Below are positions 4,195 to 9,656 of a stretch of DNA of 9,656 nucleotides, in pieces (position 1 is the stretch's first letter; each line of letters begins with the position of its first letter). Where the stretch lies: contig DASUKL010000018.1 of assembly GCA_036278755.1 (NCBI GenBank), forward strand, positions 1-9,656, in the 5' to 3' direction. The translations under genes were made by a program, and so were the position numbers. The notes under the pieces were generated by a model. It had not been told where the DNA came from. It made no database searches and saw nothing but the letters and a program-made list of their open reading frames with translations. Origin of the DNA: DASUKL01 sp036278755. Its GTDB lineage: Bacteria; Chloroflexota; Limnocylindria; Limnocylindrales; CSP1-4.

Positions 4195-6986
4195 GCCCGA
4201 AGCCGACGAAGGCCGGCCCCGAGCGAGGCCCCGAGCGACGAGCCGGGCGACGACCCGGGCGACGAACTGCCAAGCCCACCAAGGCTCCCGGACCGACGGT
4301 CGCGGGCCCCAGGGCCGTCGAGGCGGTCGACGTCGTCCTCCGTGATGGCGCCTCGGTCATCCTCCGCCCGGCACGGCCGGAGGATGAAGCCTCGATCCTG
4401 GCCTTCCTCGAAGGCCTCTCGCGCGACGCACTGTGGATGCGCTTCGCCGGCTACGCCGGCGATCTCGCCGCCGCGGCCCGGACATGGGCCCAGCTGCCCG
4501 ACGCCGACAGTCTGTCGCTGCTCGCGGTCAGCGGCTTCGACGAGCGCATCGTGGCCCAGGCCAGCTATCAGCGGACCGCCCCGCAGACGGCCGAGGTAGC
4601 CTTCGCCGTGGCCGACGAGCGCCAGGGCCAGGGCCTGGCCACGCACCTCCTGCGCCGCCTGGCCAGCGTGGCCACAGAGCAGGGCATCCTGTCCTTCGAG
4701 GCCCAGGTCGTGGCCCACAACCACCGCATGCTGCTCGTCTTCCGCGAGAGCGGCTTCCCGGCCACCCTGGAGGCCCGCGCCGGCCTCGTCCGGGTGACGA
4801 TGCCCACGGCCCTGACCGAGGACGGGCTGGCCCGTTTCGAGCACCGCGACGAGCTGGCCGCGGCGGCCGCCGTGCGCCAACTCTTGACGCCCCGCTCGGT
4901 GGCCGTCATCGGCGCTTCCCGGCGGCGGGGCACGATCGGCGGGGAGATCTTCCGGGGCCTCCTCGTCGGCGACTTCGCCGGCCCGGTCTACCCTGTCAAC
5001 CCCGCGGCCCCGGTGGTCCAGTCGGTGGCCGCGTATCCCGGCGTGGAGGACGTCCCGGGGCCCGTGGATCTGGCCGTCCTCGTCGTCCCGGCGGCGGCCG
5101 TCGTGGAGGCCGCCGAGGCCTGTGCCCGCAAAGGTGTCCGGAGCCTGGTCGTCATCAGCGCCGGCTTCGCCGAGCTCGGCCAGGAGGGCGCCCAGCGCCA
5201 GGCCGAGCTGCTGGCCGTCTGCCGGCGGGCGGGGATGCGGCTCGTGGGCCCCAACTGCCTGGGCGTCGTCAACACCGCCCCCGAGGTCAGACTGACGGCC
5301 ACCTTCTCGCCGACCAAGCCCGTCCGCGGCCGCGTCGGCTTCCTCTCCCAGAGCGGGGCCCTGGGCCTGGCCGCCATCGACTACGCGAACGACCTGGGCC
5401 TGGGGCTCTCGTCGTTCGTCTCGGTCGGCAACAAGGCCGATCTCTCGGGCAACGACTTCCTCGACTACTGGGAGGCGGACGAGGCCACCGCCCTGATCGT
5501 CCTATACCTCGAGTCGCTGGGCAATCCCCGCCGCTTCGCCCGTATCGCGCGGCGGGTGGGCCGGCAGAAGCCGATCGTGGTCGTCAAGGGCGGCCGGACC
5601 GCTGCTGGCGCGCGGGCCACCTCATCCCACACGGGCGCCCTGCTGGGCCAATCGGACGTGACCGTCGATGCCCTCTTCCGCCAGGCCGGCGTGATCCGGA
5701 CCGACACCCTGGGCGAGCTCTTCGACGTGGCCACGCTGCTGGCCAACCAGCCCGTGCCGGCCGGCCGGCGGGTGGCCATCCTGACCAACGGCGGCGGCCC
5801 GGGCATCCTCTGCGCCGACGCCTGCGAGGCGGCCGGCCTGGAGGTCCCTCCCCTGCCCGAGGCGACGCGCGATCGCCTGGCCGCCTTCCTGCCGCCGGAG
5901 GCCGGCCTGCGGAACCCGGTCGACATGATCGCGGGGGCGACGGCCGACGACTACCGCCGGGCGATCGGCATCCTCGCCGCCGAGCCGGGGATCGATGCGC
6001 TGGTGTGTATCTTCGTGCCGCCCCTCGTGACCCGGGCCGATGACGTCGCGGCGGCCATCCGGACGGCGGCCGGGGAGCTGCCCCGGCCCATCCCGCTCCT
6101 CAGCGTCTTCATGTCGGCCCACGGCGTGCCCGAGGCCCTCCGCGGTGACGGGGTGCGCATCCCGTCCTATGCCTTCCCCGAGGACGCTGCGGCGGCCCTG
6201 GCCCGGGCGGCCGACTACGGCGCCTGGCGCCAGGAGCCCGAAGGCACGATCCCCACCCTGAGCGGCGTGCGGGCGACCGAAGCCACGGCCGTCGTGGCCG
6301 ACGCCCTCGCCGCCGCCGAAGGCGGTGACGGCTGGCTCGACCAGGCCACGGTGGCGGCCCTGCTCGGCTGCTACGGCCTGCCCCTGGCCGAGCAGCAGGT
6401 CGTGCCGGACGTCCTGGCCGCCGGCCGTGCCGCGGCCCGGATCGGCGGGCCGGTGGCCCTCAAGGCCATCGCCCCGGGCCTCGTCCACAAGACCGACGCC
6501 GGCGCGGTTCGGCTGTCGCTGACCGGCGCTCGGGCCGTGCGCCACGCGGCCGCCGAGCTGGCCGACCACCTCGCCGGGTCAGGCATCGCGGTCCAGGGCT
6601 ACCTCGTCCAGGAGATGGTGACCAACGGCCTGGAGCTGCTCGTGGGCGTGGTCCACGACCGGCTCTTCGGACCGGTCGTGGCCTGCGCCGCGGGCGGGGT
6701 CAACGCCGAGCTGCTCAAGGACGTGGCCGTCCGCATCACGCCCCTCACCGACCGGGACGCCCAGGGCATGGTCCGTTCGCTGGCCACCTTCCCCCTCCTC
6801 GACGGCTACCGCGGCGCCCCGAAGCGCGACGTGGCCGCCCTCGAGGACGTGCTGCTTCGGGTCTCGGCCATGGTCGAGGCCCATCCGGAGATCGCCGAGA
6901 TGGACCTCAACCCGCTGATGCTGCGCGAACGCGGGGCGCTCATCGTCGACGCCCGCATCCGCATCGCCGCTCCCGTGCCGCGCTGA
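4191..6986 (+). CDS. GNAT acetyltransferase / ADP-forming acyl-CoA synthetase fusion (Pat type)
   Basis: A 931-residue multidomain protein. Residues 1-45 form a basic Lys/Arg/Pro tail with short repeats. A GNAT acetyltransferase follows (about 46-205), with the acetyl-CoA pyrophosphate loop RQGQGLA at 144-150. Next is a CoA-binding Rossmann domain (about 230-355, VAVIGAS near 237-243). Two succinyl-CoA-ligase-like domains come after (about 378-690), with the phosphohistidine-type SHTG loop at H480. A C-terminal ATP-grasp domain (about 713-931) contains HKTD with H766. This is the architecture of protein lysine acetyltransferases of the Pat family, here with GNAT at the N-terminus as in actinobacterial members rather than at the C-terminus as in E. 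coli PatZ. Known Pat enzymes acetylate and switch off acetyl-CoA synthetase and other metabolic enzymes, using the synthetase part as an acetyl-CoA sensor. Because both key His are present, ADP-forming acyl-CoA synthetase activity is also possible. The ATG at 4191 overlaps the SDR stop as ATGA, so it belongs to the same operon. Confidence 0.92.
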   Translation: MSPKPTKAGPERGPERRAGRRPGRRTAKPTKAPGPTVAGPRAVEAVDVVLRDGASVILRPARPEDEASILAFLEGLSRDALWMRFAGYAGDLAAAARTWAQLPDADSLSLLAVSGFDERIVAQASYQRTAPQTAEVAFAVADERQGQGLATHLLRRLASVATEQGILSFEAQVVAHNHRMLLVFRESGFPATLEARAGLVRVTMPTALTEDGLARFEHRDELAAAAAVRQLLTPRSVAVIGASRRRGTIGGEIFRGLLVGDFAGPVYPVNPAAPVVQSVAAYPGVEDVPGPVDLAVLVVPAAAVVEAAEACARKGVRSLVVISAGFAELGQEGAQRQAELLAVCRRAGMRLVGPNCLGVVNTAPEVRLTATFSPTKPVRGRVGFLSQSGALGLAAIDYANDLGLGLSSFVSVGNKADLSGNDFLDYWEADEATALIVLYLESLGNPRRFARIARRVGRQKPIVVVKGGRTAAGARATSSHTGALLGQSDVTVDALFRQAGVIRTDTLGELFDVATLLANQPVPAGRRVAILTNGGGPGILCADACEAAGLEVPPLPEATRDRLAAFLPPEAGLRNPVDMIAGATADDYRRAIGILAAEPGIDALVCIFVPPLVTRADDVAAAIRTAAGELPRPIPLLSVFMSAHGVPEALRGDGVRIPSYAFPEDAAAALARAADYGAWRQEPEGTIPTLSGVRATEATAVVADALAAAEGGDGWLDQATVAALLGCYGLPLAEQQVVPDVLAAGRAAARIGGPVALKAIAPGLVHKTDAGAVRLSLTGARAVRHAAAELADHLAGSGIAVQGYLVQEMVTNGLELLVGVVHDRLFGPVVACAAGGVNAELLKDVAVRITPLTDRDAQGMVRSLATFPLLDGYRGAPKRDVAALEDVLLRVSAMVEAHPEIAEMDLNPLMLRERGALIVDARIRIAAPVPR

Positions 6987-7062
6987 CGCTTCGCGGCAGC
7001 GCCATCGATGACGGAGTGACCGTCAATGCGGGGGGAAGCCGCCCATCGGTGTGCGCGCGTCT
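6987..7062. other. Convergent intergenic gap with a weak hairpin
   Basis: A 76-base gap between the end of the rightward operon and the end of the leftward single-domain Usp gene. It contains TGACGG-AGTGA-CCGTCA (7009-7025), a 6-base stem with a 5-base loop and no T-run. It could contribute to termination in both directions, but it is weak, and Rho-dependent termination is equally likely. Confidence 0.35.
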
Positions 7063-7437
7063 TCATCGGGCCACCACCGTCGTCACCGGAGCCCGCTCGA
7101 CGACGGCCGCCGAGACGCTCGCGCCGGGCTCCAGCACGTGGGCCAGGTGGCCTCGCGTGCCGAGGTAGATGGCCTCGTAGCCCTCGTCCTCGGCCAGGGA
7201 GCGGATGACCGTCGCGGGGTCGCCGCGCAGGACGTGCACCGCAGGCTCGAAGCCGTGCTCGAACAGGTAGGTCGCAGCCTCCATGCCCAGGCCCTCGGCG
7301 TCCTCGATGTCCGGTCCACGCACGACGACGAGGTCGACCTCGCCGTCCCGGGCCTGGGCCGCCTCGGCCGCCTGCTCCAGGGCCCGGAAGGCTGCCTCCG
7401 AGCCGTCGTACGCGACCAGGATCCGTCGCTCGTCCAT
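7063..7437 (-). CDS. Single-domain universal stress protein (UspA)
   Basis: A 124-residue single UspA domain, at the short end of the family (usually 140-160). It begins ILVAYDGS with the nucleotide-contacting Asp11 and ends with the typical VERAPVTTVVAR strand. The nucleotide loop is altered: G93-x2-G96 is followed by only 8 residues and then G105-Ala, with Glu-Pro where Leu-Leu is usual, so it departs from G-x2-G-x9-G-S/T. ATP binding may be weak or lost, as in the non-ATP-binding UspA subclass. The ATG at 7435-7437 is chosen because GGAGGT (7443-7448) lies 5 bases upstream. An in-frame upstream extension to 7641 is Arg/Pro-rich and overlaps the ATPase stop. It follows the magnesium ATPase on the same strand after 152 bases and could be its operon partner or have its own promoter. 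Confidence 0.88.
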   Translation of the reverse strand: MDERRILVAYDGSEAAFRALEQAAEAAQARDGEVDLVVVRGPDIEDAEGLGMEAATYLFEHGFEPAVHVLRGDPATVIRSLAEDEGYEAIYLGTRGHLAHVLEPGASVSAAVVERAPVTTVVAR

Positions 7438-7442
7438 CGCTG

Positions 7443-7448
7443 ACCTCC
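7443..7448 (-). promoter_or_regulatory. Ribosome binding site of the single-domain Usp gene
   Basis: Minus-strand GGAGGT, 5 bases before the ATG at 7435-7437. It sets the start against an in-frame extension of 68 residues. Confidence 0.75.
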
Positions 7449-7479
7449 GTCCCATCGCGGTGCGCCGCCCTATGCGTCC

Positions 7480-7512
7480 GTCGCCCGCCGACCCTCGCGG
7501 CCGTCGGGCGAC
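7480..7512. repeat. Inverted repeat between the ATPase and Usp genes
   Basis: Perfect 8-base arms GTCGCCCG (7480-7487) and CGGGCGAC (7505-7512) enclose 17 bases within the 152-base gap (7438-7589). No T-run follows. It may be a weak terminator or attenuator after the ATPase gene, an operator, or chance. The rest of the gap shows no clear promoter. Confidence 0.3.
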
Positions 7513-7589
7513 ATCTAGACCATCGACCGAACGCGGACGCGAAGCCAGCGCCGAACGGCCCGTCACGAGGGGCCGAACGTCACGCGAGG

Positions 7590-9656
7590 TCATGCGGGCC
7601 GACGCGGCTGGGCGCGGCGATCCACCCGGGGCCAGAACCACCGCTTGGCCACCTCGACGAGAGCCAGGTAGGCCACGACCACCATCGGCAGGGCCAGCCA
7701 GTAGGCCAGCGGCAAGGGTACGAAGCCGAGGATCGGACCCAGCGGGCTGAGCGGCAGGAGGCAGGCCACGGCCACGGCCAGCGCTGCGGCCAGGACGAGC
7801 GGTCCGCTGGGCCGGCTCCGCCAGAACGGCACGCGGCGGGTCCGGATGGCCAGGATGACGAGGGTCTGGGTGGCCAGCGACTCGACGAACCAGCCCGTCT
7901 GGAAGGCCGGCTCGGCGGTCCCCAGGAGGACGAGCAGAAGGCCGAAGGTGAGGTAGTCGAAGAGCGAGCTGAGGGGACCGAAGACGAGCATGAAGCGCTC
8001 GATCCCGCCGATGTCCCAGCTGGCCGGACGGGTCTCTGCCTCGGGGTCGATGCCGTCCGAGGGGATGGCCGTCTGGGAGGCGTCGTAGATGAGGTTGTTG
8101 ACCAGGATCTGGCCGGGGAGCATGGGCAGGAAGGGCAGGAAGAGGGCCGCCCCGGCCATGCTCAGCATGTTGCCGAAGTTCGAGCTGCTGCCCATGCGGA
8201 TGTACTTGAGGGTGTTGGCGAACGTGCGTCGGCCCTCGCGCACACCCTGGACTACGGCCGCCAGGCTGGGCTCGAGGAGGATGAGGTCGGCCGCCGAGCG
8301 GGCGACGTCGGTGGCGTTGTCGACGCTGATCCCGACGTCGGCGACGTGGAGCGAGGGCGCGTCGTTGATGCCGTCGCCCAGATAGCCCACCACGGACCCG
8401 TCAGCCTGGAGGGCGCGGATGACGCGCAGCTTCTGGTCAGGGTCGAGGCGGGCGAAGATCGTCGTCCGGCGGGCCCGGGCCACGAGGGCCGGGAAGCCGA
8501 GGTCCGCCAGCTGGGTCCCGCTCAGGACGCCGCGGACCGGCAGGCCGACCTGGTCGGCCACGGCGCGGGCCACGAGCTCGTCGTCGCCGGTCAGGATCTT
8601 CAGCTCGATGCCCAGATCGTGGAGGTCCTGGACGGTCCGCCGGATCTCGGGCTTGGGTGGATCGCGGAAGAGGAGCAGGCCTTCGAAGGTCAGGTCGGCC
8701 TCGTCGCTCGGGTCGAGGGCTCGCGGACCGATGGGGCCAGGGCCAGCCCCATCGCCCCACGCGAGCGGCCGGGTCGCCACGGCCACGGTGCGGTAGCCCT
8801 GGCTCGCGGCCTGGGCGACGAGCGCTTCCAGTCGCGCCCGGGCCGGAGCGTCGAGCGGCGCGACGCCGTCGGCGGTCCGCCACCCGCCGGAGCGGGCCAC
8901 GATCGCCTCCGGGGCGCCCTTGCTGATGAGCTGTGCCCGCCCGTCCGCCCCGCCCACGGCGATCGACAGGCAGCGCCGACCGAAGTCGAAGGGCAACTCG
9001 CCGAGCTTGGTGAGGTCCCCCAGGTCGGTCGGCGGGGTGGCATGGGCCAGGATGGCCTGGTCGAGCGGGTTGGCGAAGCCGGCCTCGAAGTGGCTGTTGA
9101 GCCAGGCGGCGGCGAGGACCTCGGGCGCATCGGCCCCATCCGCTCGGATCGCGCGTTCGAGGCTCAGCTGGCCTGCGGTCAGTGTCCCCGTCTTATCCGT
9201 GCAGAGGACCGTCATGCTGCCCAGGTTCTGGATGGCCGGCAGATGCTTGACGAGGACGCCCCGGCCGGCCAGGGCTCGGGCGCCGCGGCTGAGGTTGACC
9301 GTGACGATGGCTGGCAGGAGCTCGGGCGTCAGGCCCACGGCCAGGGCGACGGCGAAGAGGAGCGACTCCAAGAGCGGCCGACCGAGTCCCACGTCCACGG
9401 CGAAGACCCCGACGACGAGGATGAGGGTCAGGCGGGCGACGAGGGCCCCGAAGCGGCGCACGCCGCGCTGGAAGTCGGTCTCCGGCGGCTGTTCCTCCAG
9501 GCGTCGGGCGATGAGGCCGTAGACCGTCCGCCGGCCCGTGGCGACGACGATCGCCGTGGCCTCGCCACTGACCACGCTGCTGCCGAAATGGACGAAGGCC
9601 GGGCGGTCCGCCTCGCGTCCGACGTCGAGCTGCCCGGGCCGGGCCTCCTTGAGCGC
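7590..9656 (-). CDS. mgtA: Magnesium-transporting P-type ATPase, MgtA type (5' end cut by window)
   Basis: The frame stays open to the right edge, so 688 residues are visible and roughly 200 N-terminal ones, including the actuator TGES loop, lie outside. Fragment numbering starts at base 9656. The visible part opens in the actuator domain (HFGSSVVSGEATAIVVATG). Then come M3, and M4 with the P3B motif TPELLP (about 110-115). The phosphorylation site DKTGT has Asp154; KGAPE is in the nucleotide domain, TGDD and GDGINDAP (from 427) in the hinge. Six C-terminal membrane helices follow, including NNLIYDASQ (N520-D525), which matches the MgtA cation-site segment. The pattern is that of MgtA/MgtB, which bring Mg2+ into the cell across the inner membrane using ATP. 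Homology to E. coli MgtA is recognisable throughout the membrane half, and the protein ends with a basic tail. The promoter and any Mg-sensing leader lie outside the window. Confidence 0.93.
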   Translation of the reverse strand, partial: ALKEARPGQLDVGREADRPAFVHFGSSVVSGEATAIVVATGRRTVYGLIARRLEEQPPETDFQRGVRRFGALVARLTLILVVGVFAVDVGLGRPLLESLLFAVALAVGLTPELLPAIVTVNLSRGARALAGRGVLVKHLPAIQNLGSMTVLCTDKTGTLTAGQLSLERAIRADGADAPEVLAAAWLNSHFEAGFANPLDQAILAHATPPTDLGDLTKLGELPFDFGRRCLSIAVGGADGRAQLISKGAPEAIVARSGGWRTADGVAPLDAPARARLEALVAQAASQGYRTVAVATRPLAWGDGAGPGPIGPRALDPSDEADLTFEGLLLFRDPPKPEIRRTVQDLHDLGIELKILTGDDELVARAVADQVGLPVRGVLSGTQLADLGFPALVARARRTTIFARLDPDQKLRVIRALQADGSVVGYLGDGINDAPSLHVADVGISVDNATDVARSAADLILLEPSLAAVVQGVREGRRTFANTLKYIRMGSSSNFGNMLSMAGAALFLPFLPMLPGQILVNNLIYDASQTAIPSDGIDPEAETRPASWDIGGIERFMLVFGPLSSLFDYLTFGLLLVLLGTAEPAFQTGWFVESLATQTLVILAIRTRRVPFWRSRPSGPLVLAAALAVAVACLLPLSPLGPILGFVPLPLAYWLALPMVVVAYLALVEVAKRWFWPRVDRRAQPRRPA

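Noticed and set aside
4433..6043. 536-residue plus-strand frame overlapping the Pat-type fusion in another frame
   Set aside because: Arg/Gly/Pro-rich shadow translation with no domains, inside a gene with clear GNAT and synthetase motifs.
5622..6569. 315-residue minus-strand frame opposite the fusion gene
   Set aside because: Gly/Arg/His-rich shadow of the real coding strand with no family match.
1..9656. tRNA, rRNA, CRISPR array, insertion sequence or attachment site
   Set aside because: No regularly spaced repeats, no transposase or integrase frames, no terminal inverted repeats and no structured RNA gene could be recognised on either strand.

Overview
The window reads as chromosomal DNA from a high-GC (about 70% by eye) free-living bacterium. 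It has Shine-Dalgarno-led genes, 4-base stop/start overlaps and Ala/Gly/Pro/Arg-rich proteins. A lipoprotein nitrite-reductase-type cupredoxin and an N-terminal-GNAT acyl-CoA synthetase fusion fit Chloroflexota (Limnocylindria-like) or Actinomycetota, but nothing here fixes the phylum. There is no sign of phage, transposon, CRISPR array, tRNA or rRNA, and no broken gene. The only incomplete gene runs off the right edge.

Layout. Left block, minus strand, 2593 down to 56: a lipoprotein two-domain copper nitrite reductase-like protein (NirK type), an unrecognised 122-residue protein translationally coupled to it, and after a 70-base gap a tandem-domain universal stress protein. Middle block, plus strand, 2816 to 6986: a DoxX-family membrane protein, a short-chain dehydrogenase and a 931-residue GNAT/ADP-forming acyl-CoA synthetase fusion (Pat type). 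The last two starts overlap the preceding stops by four bases (GTGA and ATGA), so this is one tight operon. The two blocks diverge from a 222-base regulatory gap at 2594-2815 that holds three close GGAC/GTCC inverted repeats and a hairpin. Right block, minus strand: a P3B MgtA-type magnesium P-type ATPase (5' end outside the window), then after 152 bases a single-domain universal stress protein that faces the end of the fusion gene across 76 bases.

How they may fit together (inference): universal stress proteins, a cation P-type ATPase, a protein-acetyltransferase fusion, a DoxX protein and a nitrite/NO-linked copper enzyme are the kind of genes that sit together in hypoxia, nitric-oxide or energy-limitation regulons. 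The mycobacterial DosR regulon, for example, includes a tandem Usp next to the P-type ATPase CtpF. The most useful leads are the complete type 1 and type 2 copper sites behind a Met-rich lipoprotein linker, the retained phosphohistidine in the Pat-type fusion, the unknown coupled protein, and the repeated palindromes in the divergent promoter region.
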